Source of the DNA: Bacillota bacterium
GTDB lineage: Bacteria; Bacillota; Clostridia; Tissierellales; Gottschalkiaceae
Length of the DNA: 8,069 bases
Assembly: GCA_023420895.1 (NCBI GenBank)
Contig: JAEZUY010000012.1
Span: forward strand, 1-8,069
Reading direction: 5' to 3'
Shown here: positions 1 through 6,029 of the stretch, piece after piece
Layout: each line of letters starts with the position of its first letter
Position numbering within the stretch: the first letter of the stretch is position 1
Notes under the pieces: generated by a model
Database searches by the model: none
What the model was told of the DNA's origin: nothing
Seen by the model: the letters and a program-made list of their open reading frames with translations, nothing else
Position numbers and translations under genes: made by a program

Positions 1-830
1 CCAAATCTGTTCGGCAGTCCTGCATTAGGATATACTGAAAGATAGTAAGGAGTTTTTGACGACATGTCTTTAATGAAAGGGATGAGCTCTTTTGCGCCGA
101 ATGCGCAGTTGAGTCCTATAGAAATGACGTATCTGTTTTTCATAGACTCCATGAAAGCGTCCATAGTCTGACCGGAAAGAGTTCTTCCGCTCTTATCTGT
201 TATAGTTCCTGATATCATTATAGGAATTTCAAGATTTCTTTCACTGTTGACGATATCCGCGGCATATATAGCAGCCCTTGCATTAAGAGAGTCGAAAATA
301 GTTTCTATAATTAAAATATCGATACCGCCGTCGATAAGAGCTTCAATCTGCTCCTTATAAGAATTCATAAGGTCGTCAAACGATATAGCTCTGTATCCGG
401 GATTTTCTACATCGGGAGAAATTGAAAGTGTCTTGTTCGTAGGTCCTATGGAACCTGCAACAAACTTTTCACTTCCAGGATTTTTCTTCATATAGTCATC
501 TGCGGCTTTTCTGGCTATTTCAGCGCCTCTTTTATTCATTTCATATACATAGTCAGTCATTCCGTAATCTTCCTGCGAAACGGATGTGCTGTTGAATGTA
601 TTAGTTTCTATTATATCTGCACCGTTTTCGAGGAAATCTCTGTGGATTTTCTCTATTATTTCAGGATTAGTAAGGTTCAGAATATCATTATTTCCTTTCT
701 GATTTATCTCAGCATCTTTAAATCTGTCTTTTCTGTAATCATCTTCCTGTAAATTGAAATTCTGAATGGAGGTCCCCATAGCTCCATCGAGTATCAATAT
801 ACGTTCCTCAAGCAATTTTTTTAATTTCAA
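1..830 (-). CDS. metH: Methionine synthase (cobalamin-dependent), N-terminal part, cut by the window edge
   Basis: MetH makes methionine from homocysteine in the cytosol, using cobalamin to carry a methyl group from methyltetrahydrofolate. The 276 visible residues are the homocysteine-binding barrel. They show the LDGAMGT loop (residues 14-20), KGNNDILNLTNP (45-56), ADIIETNTFNST (71-82), GSIGPTNKT (126-134), MISGTITDKSGRTLSGQT (205-222) and GLNCAFGA (239-246). Cys242 in the last motif is the first of the three zinc-binding cysteines expected in the family; the later Cys-Cys pair lies off the window. The KGNND segment separates it from the shorter YitJ-type homocysteine methyltransferases. I chose a TTG start at 830-828 because GGAGG (843-839) sits 8 nt upstream and the protein then begins MKLKKLLEERILILDGAMGT, as in family members. 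The in-frame ATG at 845 overlaps that ribosome site and has none of its own. The gene is divergent from feoA1. The folate, cobalamin and activation domains cannot be seen. Confidence 0.93.
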   Translation of the reverse strand, partial: MKLKKLLEERILILDGAMGTSIQNFNLQEDDYRKDRFKDAEINQKGNNDILNLTNPEIIEKIHRDFLENGADIIETNTFNSTSVSQEDYGMTDYVYEMNKRGAEIARKAADDYMKKNPGSEKFVAGSIGPTNKTLSISPDVENPGYRAISFDDLMNSYKEQIEALIDGGIDILIIETIFDSLNARAAIYAADIVNSERNLEIPIMISGTITDKSGRTLSGQTMDAFMESMKNRYVISIGLNCAFGAKELIPFIKDMSSKTPYYLSVYPNAGLPNRF

Positions 831-843
831 AATACCAGCCTCC
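828..843 (-). promoter_or_regulatory. Ribosome binding site that decides a TTG start for metH
   Basis: Read on the minus strand, GGAGG at 843-839 is followed after 8 nt by TTG at 830-828. The nearby ATG at 845-843 shares its last base with the GGAGG, so the site cannot serve that ATG. This makes the TTG the better start and shortens the protein by five residues compared with an ATG call. Confidence 0.75.
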
Positions 844-875
844 ATTGTTTCAATACAACTGGAATGGTTAATATA

Positions 876-930
876 AAATCTATATTAAAATTTCAGTATA
901 AATATATATTATCTTTAATAAATCTATATT
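876..930. repeat. Pair of 11-bp direct repeats upstream of metH
   Basis: AAATCTATATT occurs at 876-886 and again at 920-930, exactly 44 bp apart, which is close to four helical turns. The pair lies 46-100 bp upstream of the metH start, where a promoter or regulator site would be expected. The surroundings are very AT-rich, so chance recurrence is possible. Confidence 0.4.
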
Positions 931-1093
931 TCAAGACTTCAGAACACTGTTATGCGCTAAATACAGAAAAAATATGTACATGTAATGAAAATAATATTCA
1001 TTGATTATATAACAAACAGATAATAAGAGGAAATAAAAGGAAAAATGAGAAAAGACAGAGCGGAAATTACTTAAAACTTATAGAAAACTACTA

Positions 1094-1108
1094 TTAATTT
1101 CAAATTAA
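1094..1108. promoter_or_regulatory. Perfect 7-1-7 inverted repeat upstream of the feo promoter
   Basis: TTAATTT-C-AAATTAA is a perfect palindrome with a single central base. It ends 12 bp before the -35 hexamer at 1121. The position suits an activator or a second operator. It matches a Fur box poorly (6 of 14 positions), so a different regulator, or chance in AT-rich DNA, must be considered. Confidence 0.4.
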
Positions 1109-1120
1109 CAACGATTTTCA

Positions 1121-1150
1121 TTGACATAATGGAGGGAAGTTTACTATAAT
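1121..1150 (+). promoter_or_regulatory. Sigma70-type promoter for the feo operon
   Basis: TTGACA at 1121-1126 and TATAAT at 1145-1150 are both perfect consensus hexamers, separated by 18 bp. Transcription would start near 1157 and give a leader of about 150 nt before feoA1. Such a strong core promoter for an iron-uptake operon suggests control by repression, which fits the operator-like repeat just downstream. Confidence 0.8.
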
Positions 1151-1172
1151 AGAACTTGTAGTAATAATATAA

Positions 1173-1187
1173 TGATATTTAATATCA
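1173..1187. promoter_or_regulatory. Fur-box-like operator (perfect 7-1-7 inverted repeat)
   Basis: TGATATT-T-AATATCA is a perfect inverted repeat with the 7-1-7 geometry of Fur-family operators. It agrees with the TGATAAT-N-ATTATCA consensus at 12 of 14 positions. It lies about +16 to +31 relative to the predicted transcription start, where a bound repressor would block initiation or early elongation. Outer arms TAATAAT (1162-1168) and ATTATTA (1194-1200) could extend it into a longer hairpin in RNA. Iron-responsive repression by Fur is an inference from this match and from the operon's function; a related metalloregulator could use the site instead. Confidence 0.6.
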
Positions 1188-1235
1188 ACTGAGATTATTA
1201 TTCGTCACTTTCATAAAACAGTACATAGCGTTTAA

Positions 1236-1248
1236 CTGCTTTAAGCAG
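1236..1248 (+). other. Short perfect hairpin in the feo leader
   Basis: CTGCTT-T-AAGCAG is a perfect 13-nt inverted repeat (a 5-bp stem with a 3-nt loop in RNA), followed after two bases by ATTTTT. It lies about 60 nt before the feoA1 start. It resembles a weak attenuator or intrinsic terminator, but the stem is short and the T run is brief, so it may have no function. Confidence 0.35.
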
Positions 1249-1307
1249 AGATTTTTAAGGACAGAAATTGCTATGGGAGTGAATATTAGCGGCAGGAGGA
1301 GATTATT

Positions 1308-1520
1308 ATGCCTTTAACGATGGCTGAGCCAGGTAAAGAAGTTATAATAGTGCGAATAAAGGGTAAAGATGAGCAGCAGAAATTCCTGGAAAGACTCGGT
1401 TTTGTGGTAGGAGCAAAAGTAATAGTTATTTCTGATATACAGGGGAATCTGATTGTGAATATAAAAGATTCCAGAGTGGCTATAAGCAAATCCATGGCGA
1501 ACAGAATTTTTGTTTCTTAG
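1308..1520 (+). CDS. feoA: FeoA family protein, first copy (divergent type)
   Basis: This 70-residue SH3-like FeoA-domain protein is thought to be a cytosolic partner that modulates the FeoB ferrous iron transporter. The pattern visible is an MPLTMAEPG start, a charged helix KDEQQKFLERLGF (20-32), VGAKVIVIS (34-42), then GNLIVNIKDSRVAISKSMANRIFV. It lacks the APLGDP loop of ordinary FeoA, which the second copy has, so the two are not recent duplicates. The start is firm: AGGAGG at 1294-1299 lies 8 nt before the ATG. It is the first gene of the operon, 52 nt ahead of the second feoA. The specific role of this divergent type relative to normal FeoA is not known to me; regulation is likely through the operator-like repeat upstream. 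Confidence 0.88.
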   Translation: MPLTMAEPGKEVIIVRIKGKDEQQKFLERLGFVVGAKVIVISDIQGNLIVNIKDSRVAISKSMANRIFVS

Positions 1521-1572
1521 AATCTTATGATTAGGCACTATGCCGGATTAATTTGTAAAAGGGGGTATAACC

Positions 1573-1797
1573 GTGGCTAAGACTTTGCGTGATGTAAATA
1601 TAGGCGAAACCGTTACAGTTAAGAAGATAAACGGTTCCGGACCTGTAAAGAGAAGAATAATGGATATGGGAATAACTAAAGGAACACCTATTTATGTAAG
1701 AAAAGTTGCTCCTCTGGGAGATCCTATAGAAATAACAGTTAGAAACTACGAACTTTCACTGAGAAAATTCGATGCAGAAATTATCGAAGTAGAATAG
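1573..1797 (+). CDS. feoA: FeoA family protein, second copy (canonical type)
   Basis: This 74-residue FeoA-domain protein is a small SH3-like cytosolic protein that acts with FeoB in Fe(II) uptake. It shows the canonical layout: LRDVNIGETVTVKKI, then RRIMDMGITKGTPIYV (27-42), then the APLGDP loop (46-51), then ITVRNYELSLRKFDAEIIEV. It starts with GTG, supported by a purine run ending in GGGGG (1561-1565) 7 nt upstream. Its TAG stop overlaps the AGGAGG ribosome site of feoB (1796-1801), which suggests translational coupling and matched production of this FeoA and FeoB. Confidence 0.93.
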   Translation: MAKTLRDVNIGETVTVKKINGSGPVKRRIMDMGITKGTPIYVRKVAPLGDPIEITVRNYELSLRKFDAEIIEVE

Positions 1798-1808
1798 GAG
1801 GCATTCAA

Positions 1809-3965
1809 ATGGGAATTAACATTGGCCTAGCCGGAAACCCGAACTCTGGGAAGACTACCATGTTCAATGCGCTGACAGGTAGTGCTCAGTATGTCGGAAA
1901 CTGGCCGGGAGTTACCGTTGAGAAAAAAGAAGGTAGAATTAAGGGCGATAAAGAAACAAACCTTATAGACTTACCGGGTATATATTCTCTATCACCATAT
2001 ACACTTGAAGAAGTGGTGAGCAGGGACTACTTACTTAATGAAAAACCGGATGTAATCATAGACATGGTTGACGCATCCAATATAGAGAGAAACCTCTATC
2101 TTACAACACAGCTCTTAGAGCTTGGAATACCAGTAGTTATAGCACTTAATATGATAGACGTGGTAAGAAAAAGAGGAGATATAATAGACACCAAGAAACT
2201 TTCTAAAAGACTTGGATGTCCAGTAGTTGAAACATCAGCGCTTAAAGGAATAGGACTTAAAGAACTTATAGAAGAATGTAAAAAAGCGGCAGGCGGAAAA
2301 GCTGAAGCTAAACACGCATTCGGAAGCGATGTTGAAAAAGCTCTTCTTGATATACAGGAAGCAGTTTCATCTCTTCATAACCATCCGAACGCTCGCTGGT
2401 ACGCTATAAAACTTCTTGAAGAAGACGTTAAAGTAATGGAATCATTCCAGTTCGGACCAGGAGAGAAGGAAAAAGTTGATGCAATAAGAGCTGAACTTGA
2501 AGAGGCTCATGATGATGACGGAGAAAGTATCATAACTAACGAAAGATATGTATATATTTCTAAAGTAGTACAGGATGCAGTTAAGAAAAAGTCCACAGGA
2601 ATGACTAAATCGGATAAAATAGACAAAATAGTTACTAACCGTTTCTTAGCTTTACCGATATTCGCAGCAATAATGTTTTTAGTTTACTATCTTGCAATAT
2701 CTACAGTAGGTACATGGGGTACTGACTGGGTTAACGACGTGCTGTTCGGAGAAATAGTTCCCGATGCGGCAAATTCATTCCTTGAAAGTGTAGGAGCTTC
2801 TGAAGTATTACAGAGCCTTATAGTTGACGGTATTATCGGAGGGGTTGGAGCAGTTCTTGGATTCCTGCCTCAGATCATAGTTCTTTTCCTATGTCTTTCA
2901 ATTCTAGAAGACGTAGGATATATGGCTAGAATAGCCTTCATAATGGACAGAATATTCCGTAAATTCGGACTTTCAGGAAAATCTTTCATACCTATACTTA
3001 TAGGAACAGGATGTAGTGTTCCAGGAATAATAGGTACTAGAACAATAGAAAACGACAAAGACAGAAGAATGACAATAATAGTAACAAGCTTTATGCCGTG
3101 CAGTGCGAAGATACCTATAATAGCGCTTATCACAGCGGCATTTTTCGGAGGAGCTTTCTGGGTTGCGCCAGTAGCTTACTTCTCAGCAATACTTGGAATA
3201 ATAATATCAGGTATAATCCTTAAGAAAACAAAGATGTTTGCAGGAGATCCTGCACCGTTCGTAATGGAGCTTCCGCAGTATCACGCGCCAAGTCCTAAGA
3301 ACGTTATACGTCACACTTACGACAGAGCTAAAGCTTTCGTAATTAAAGCAGGAACTATCATACTTGCAGCTACAATATTAATCTGGTTCCTTATGAGCTT
3401 CACTCCTTCAATGGAATATATAAGCTTTGACGAGGACAGTTCAGGAAGTCTTCTTGGAATCATAGGACAGGCAATAGCGCCAATATTCGCACCGCTTGGA
3501 TTCGGAAGATGGGAAACAACAGTTGCAACATTCACAGGACTTATTGCGAAAGAGCAGCTGGTTTCTACTCTAAGTATAGTTACAAACTTAGGAGAGCTTG
3601 ATCCTGAAGAAGTTGGAGAAGCAACAGCATTCCTTAAAGCATTCGGAGGAATGATAACAGCTCTTGGAGGATTCTCATTCCTTATGTTCAACCTTTTCAA
3701 CACTCCTTGCTTTGCTGCAGTCGGAGCAATTAGAAGAGAGATGAACAGTGCAAAATGGACTTTCTTTGCAATAGGATATCAGCTAGTATTTGCTTATGCA
3801 GTATCACTTGTAATTTATCAGATAGGAAGTCTTATAACTGGACAGCTTGCATTCGGTTTCTGGTCAGTTATAGCTATAATAGTTCTTATTGGAATGCTTT
3901 ATCTTCTATTCAGAAGTTACAGACCGGGCAAAGATGAATTTAGACCTGCAATAGCAGAAAGTTAA
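1809..3965 (+). CDS. feoB: Ferrous iron transport protein B (GTP-dependent Fe(II) permease)
   Basis: FeoB imports Fe(II) across the cytoplasmic membrane and is the main anaerobic iron uptake route. The 718 residues are a normal length. The N-terminal G domain has G1 GNPNSGKT (9-16), the G2 threonine in GVTVEKKEG (34-42), G3 DLPG (54-57), G4 NMID (114-117) and G5 around SAL (143-145). A helical GDI-like linker spans roughly 165-270. The membrane part, from about residue 279, has the gate-type repeats: GTGCSVPGIIGTRTIEN (399-415) and FMPCSAKIP (428-436), plus NLFNTPCFAA (628-637). These place the conserved cysteines at 402, 431 and 634. Further hydrophobic helices lie near 341-365, 452-471, 506-530, 650-672 and 684-702. 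The ATG follows AGGAGG by 7 nt, only 11 nt after feoA2. No frameshift or missing motif was seen. Large minus-strand open frames inside the gene are codon shadows. Confidence 0.98.
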   Translation: MGINIGLAGNPNSGKTTMFNALTGSAQYVGNWPGVTVEKKEGRIKGDKETNLIDLPGIYSLSPYTLEEVVSRDYLLNEKPDVIIDMVDASNIERNLYLTTQLLELGIPVVIALNMIDVVRKRGDIIDTKKLSKRLGCPVVETSALKGIGLKELIEECKKAAGGKAEAKHAFGSDVEKALLDIQEAVSSLHNHPNARWYAIKLLEEDVKVMESFQFGPGEKEKVDAIRAELEEAHDDDGESIITNERYVYISKVVQDAVKKKSTGMTKSDKIDKIVTNRFLALPIFAAIMFLVYYLAISTVGTWGTDWVNDVLFGEIVPDAANSFLESVGASEVLQSLIVDGIIGGVGAVLGFLPQIIVLFLCLSILEDVGYMARIAFIMDRIFRKFGLSGKSFIPILIGTGCSVPGIIGTRTIENDKDRRMTIIVTSFMPCSAKIPIIALITAAFFGGAFWVAPVAYFSAILGIIISGIILKKTKMFAGDPAPFVMELPQYHAPSPKNVIRHTYDRAKAFVIKAGTIILAATILIWFLMSFTPSMEYISFDEDSSGSLLGIIGQAIAPIFAPLGFGRWETTVATFTGLIAKEQLVSTLSIVTNLGELDPEEVGEATAFLKAFGGMITALGGFSFLMFNLFNTPCFAAVGAIRREMNSAKWTFFAIGYQLVFAYAVSLVIYQIGSLITGQLAFGFWSVIAIIVLIGMLYLLFRSYRPGKDEFRPAIAES

Positions 3966-3979
3966 AGAAGGTGAAACAG

Positions 3980-4138
3980 ATGAGTACAGCAGATATAGTA
4001 ATTATATTAATAATAGTTGCAGTACTTGCACTTATAATAGCCAGAGGGGTTAGAAGAAAGAAACAGGGCAAGACAGGCTGCAGCGGCTGCGGCAGTACGA
4101 CTTGTCCAAGCAGCGGAAAATACAATAAGAAGAAATAA
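3980..4138 (+). CDS. FeoB-associated Cys-rich membrane protein
   Basis: This is a 52-residue protein in the style of the FeoB-associated cysteine-rich membrane family often found after feoB. One hydrophobic helix covers about residues 4-21. A basic stretch RGVRRKKQGK (22-31) follows, then a CxxCxxxxC cluster (Cys34, Cys37, Cys42) in GCSGCGSTTC, and a lysine-rich tail. The charge pattern predicts the cysteine tail in the cytosol, where it could bind Fe(II) as it leaves the FeoB pore; that role is inference. AGAAGG lies just upstream of the ATG, with an in-frame GTG at 3971 as a less likely start. It begins 15 nt after feoB and ends 5 nt before the terminator, so it is the last gene of the operon. 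Gene finders with a length cutoff easily miss it. Confidence 0.85.
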   Translation: MSTADIVIILIIVAVLALIIARGVRRKKQGKTGCSGCGSTTCPSSGKYNKKK

Positions 4139-4143
4139 ATTTG

Positions 4144-4176
4144 AAGAGCAGTCTCTTAAGAGACTGCTCTTTTTTT
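4144..4176 (+). terminator. Rho-independent terminator of the feo operon
   Basis: AAGAGCAGTCTCTT (4144-4157) is followed directly by its perfect complement (4158-4171), giving a 28-bp palindrome that folds into a stem of about 12 bp with a TTAA loop. A run of seven T follows (4170-4176). It starts 5 nt after the stop codon of the FeoB-associated gene. Confidence 0.93.
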
Positions 4177-4184
4177 GGTATAAT
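4156..4184 (+). promoter_or_regulatory. Probable promoter for the aminopeptidase gene, overlapping the feo terminator
   Basis: TATAAT at 4179-4184 is a perfect -10 hexamer. With a 17-bp spacer the -35 would be TTAAGA (4156-4161; 4 of 6 consensus bases), which is formed by the centre of the terminator palindrome. Transcription would start about 4191, roughly 16 nt before the TTG start codon, so the leader is very short. The -10 is convincing and the -35 is moderate. Confidence 0.55.
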
Positions 4185-4206
4185 GATAATTAAAGGATGT
4201 GATAAT

Positions 4207-5946
4207 TTGGAACGTTTAGATAGACTTAAAGAAGAGATGAAAAAGGAGAATATAGATTTCTATGTGATACCGTCAGCAGATCCTCATAAGAGCGAATATA
4301 TATCGGATCACTGGAAAACTAGAGAATATTTTTCCGGATTCACAGGTTCAGCTGGAACTCTTGTAGTTTCAGAAGAAGAGACTATTCTCTGGACTGACGG
4401 AAGATATTTTGTACAGGCTGAAAAAGAGCTTGAAGGAAGCGGAATAAAACTTTATAAAATCGGGATAAAAGGATATCCGAAGCTGAAAGACTATATAAGG
4501 GAAAGACTTCAAAGTGAAGAAGTTCTCGGAGTTTACGGAAAACTCGTTTCGGTTTCAGAATTTAAAAGCTGGACTGAAGGCATAGATTCTGCCGCATACA
4601 GCATAATCGAAGATCTTCCTGGAAGAATATGGAAGGACAGACCGGAACTTGAAAATTCAGAACTCTTTATCCTGGAAGATAAATATACAGGGGAATCTGT
4701 TAAATCGAAACTTAAAAGACTCAGAGAGTATATGGATGAAAAAGATGAGCATATTCATGTAACATCATCACTCGATGAAATAGCTTATCTTTACAATCTG
4801 AGAGGAAGAGATATAGAGAACAATCCAGTGTTTATTTCATATTCTATAGTGAAGAAGGATGAAGCATTTCTATTCACTGACGGAAAAATAAATGATGAAA
4901 TCAGAAAACATGCTGAAAACGAAGGTTTTGAAATAAGACCTCTTTCAGAATTTGAAGAAGAACTAGAAGAAATCAGACTTAAAAATGTAGGTTTAGATCC
5001 TGAAAAAACTAATATATGGATAAAAGAGAAGCTGAATTTCAATAAAATACTGTACAATCCGGAAATACTTACTGAATTTGAAGCTTTAAGAAATAAAATT
5101 CAGATAGAAAATATGAAAAAAGCGCATATAAGAGACGGTGTTGCAGTTATAAAGACACTGAACTATATATATAAAAACATAGATGAAGAGATAACTGAGA
5201 CGGATATTTCTAGAAAACTGATAGAATACAGATCAGAATGTGAAGAATTTATAGAGCCGAGCTTCGACACTATAGCGGCCTACAAGGACCATGGAGCGAT
5301 GATGCACTACTGCGCAGACAAAGACTCGGAATACACATTAGAAAGGGACGGTCTTCTTCTAATCGACTCAGGAGGCCATTATTTGACAGGAACTACCGAC
5401 ATAACGAGAACTTTCACTCTCGGCAATCCTACAAAACTTCAGATAAGAGACTATACTCTGGCTCTTAAAGGAATGATAAATTTAAGCAGAATGAAATTTC
5501 TCGAAGGAACTTCAGGCGCAACACTCGACATAACGGCGAGAGAGTTTCTCTGGAGAGAAGGAAGAGACTATAAATGCGGAACGGGCCATGGCGTTGGATA
5601 TCTTTTAAGCGTTCATCTCGGAAACCAGAGAATTTCACCGGCAGCAAAGAATGTTCTTTTTAAACCTGGAATGGTAGTGACGAATGAACCTGGAGTCTAC
5701 AGACCTGGAGAATATGGAATAAGAATAGAAAATATGCTTCTCGTAAGAGAATCCAGTATTTCTGAAGACGATGATTTCTTAGAGTTTGAAACGCTTACTT
5801 TATGTCCTTTTGACAAAAGACTTATAGATTTTTCTTTAATAACTGAAAGGGAAGCCAATTTCTTAAGAGATTATCATGGAAAGATGAGAGAAAGACTGTC
5901 AAAATATCTGACTGAAGAAGAGAGAGAATTAATCTGGTATATATAG
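4207..5946 (+). CDS. pepP: Xaa-Pro aminopeptidase (M24B family, three-domain type)
   Basis: This cytosolic metallopeptidase removes an N-terminal residue when proline is second. The 579 residues match the long, three-domain form: two creatinase-type N domains (about 1-130 and 140-290), the pita-bread catalytic domain (about 300-520), and a C-terminal M24_C extension with LTLCPFDKRLIDFSLIT (530-546). All five expected metal ligands are visible: Asp387 (LLIDSGG), Asp398 (TTDITRT), His461 (TGHGVGY), Glu494 (TNEPG) and Glu508 (RIEN). The start is TTG at 4207, with GGA at 4195-4197 nine nt upstream. It gives MERLDRLKEEMKKENIDFYVIPS, a normal family N terminus. Longer readings would run back through the feo terminator, and the upstream ATG at 4183 lies within the -10 region. 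Cysteine and codon use look like the neighbours. It appears to be a single-gene unit between two terminators. Confidence 0.95.
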   Translation: MERLDRLKEEMKKENIDFYVIPSADPHKSEYISDHWKTREYFSGFTGSAGTLVVSEEETILWTDGRYFVQAEKELEGSGIKLYKIGIKGYPKLKDYIRERLQSEEVLGVYGKLVSVSEFKSWTEGIDSAAYSIIEDLPGRIWKDRPELENSELFILEDKYTGESVKSKLKRLREYMDEKDEHIHVTSSLDEIAYLYNLRGRDIENNPVFISYSIVKKDEAFLFTDGKINDEIRKHAENEGFEIRPLSEFEEELEEIRLKNVGLDPEKTNIWIKEKLNFNKILYNPEILTEFEALRNKIQIENMKKAHIRDGVAVIKTLNYIYKNIDEEITETDISRKLIEYRSECEEFIEPSFDTIAAYKDHGAMMHYCADKDSEYTLERDGLLLIDSGGHYLTGTTDITRTFTLGNPTKLQIRDYTLALKGMINLSRMKFLEGTSGATLDITAREFLWREGRDYKCGTGHGVGYLLSVHLGNQRISPAAKNVLFKPGMVVTNEPGVYRPGEYGIRIENMLLVRESSISEDDDFLEFETLTLCPFDKRLIDFSLITEREANFLRDYHGKMRERLSKYLTEEERELIWYI

Positions 5947-5966
5947 AAATCAAATATATGAAAAAT

Positions 5967-6000
5967 AAAGCCTCGGGAAAATAGACATCCCGAGGCTTTT
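5967..6000. terminator. Bidirectional terminator shared by pepP and the convergent activator gene
   Basis: AAAGCCTCGGG (5967-5977) pairs with CCCGAGGCTTT (5989-5999) as an 11-bp stem around an 11-nt loop. On the plus strand it continues into TTTTAAATTT. On the minus strand it continues into TTTATTTTTC. It lies between two genes that converge (ends at 5946 and 6030), so it can stop transcription from both sides. Confidence 0.9.
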
Positions 6001-6029
6001 AAATTTATATGGAAATTCAGTTTTGAAAT

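Larger units (their letters stand above)
831..1307. other. Divergent AT-rich intergenic region between metH and feoA1
   Basis: This 477-bp stretch contains no credible gene on either strand. It holds, left to right: an 11-bp direct repeat on the metH side (876-886 and 920-930), a purine-rich stretch (about 1013-1065), a perfect inverted repeat (1094-1108), a near-consensus rightward promoter (1121-1150), a Fur-box-like inverted repeat (1173-1187), and a short hairpin (1236-1248) in a roughly 150-nt feo leader. I looked for T-box and S-box (SAM) signatures ahead of metH on the minus strand and saw none. I also found no convincing metH promoter; a TATAAT on the minus strand at 1009-1004 has no good -35 partner. 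Confidence 0.7.

Noticed and set aside
1004..1009. TATAAT on the minus strand as a metH -10 element
   Set aside because: The bases 17-18 bp further upstream (TTCCTC or TTTCCT) are poor -35 matches, and the region is so AT-rich that a lone hexamer means little.
1045..1074. Nine-codon reading frame MRKDRAEIT with a plausible AAGG ribosome site
   Set aside because: It lies upstream of the feo promoter and is too short to support as a gene. The encoded peptide has no run of regulatory codons that would suggest a leader peptide.
1106..1120. Possible Fur box TAACAACGATTTTCA next to the -35
   Set aside because: One half is good (6 of 7) but the other matches only 4 of 7, and it is not symmetric. 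The downstream palindrome is a much better candidate.
1286..1538. Minus-strand open frames opposite feoA1
   Set aside because: They overlap a clear FeoA gene and its ribosome site, and their translations have no recognisable features.
1534..1544. Small hairpin GGCA-CTA-TGCC between the two feoA genes
   Set aside because: The stem is only four pairs with no T run; it is too weak to call a terminator or processing site.
2870..3703. Minus-strand open frames of 87 and 128 codons inside feoB
   Set aside because: They lie opposite strongly conserved feoB membrane motifs, have no ribosome sites and resemble no family; they are codon shadows.
4141..4206. Longer N terminus for the aminopeptidase, starting at TTG 4141 or ATG 4183
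   Set aside because: It would translate the feo terminator stem and T run, and the ATG at 4183 is part of the -10 hexamer. The TTG at 4207 has a ribosome site and gives the normal family start.
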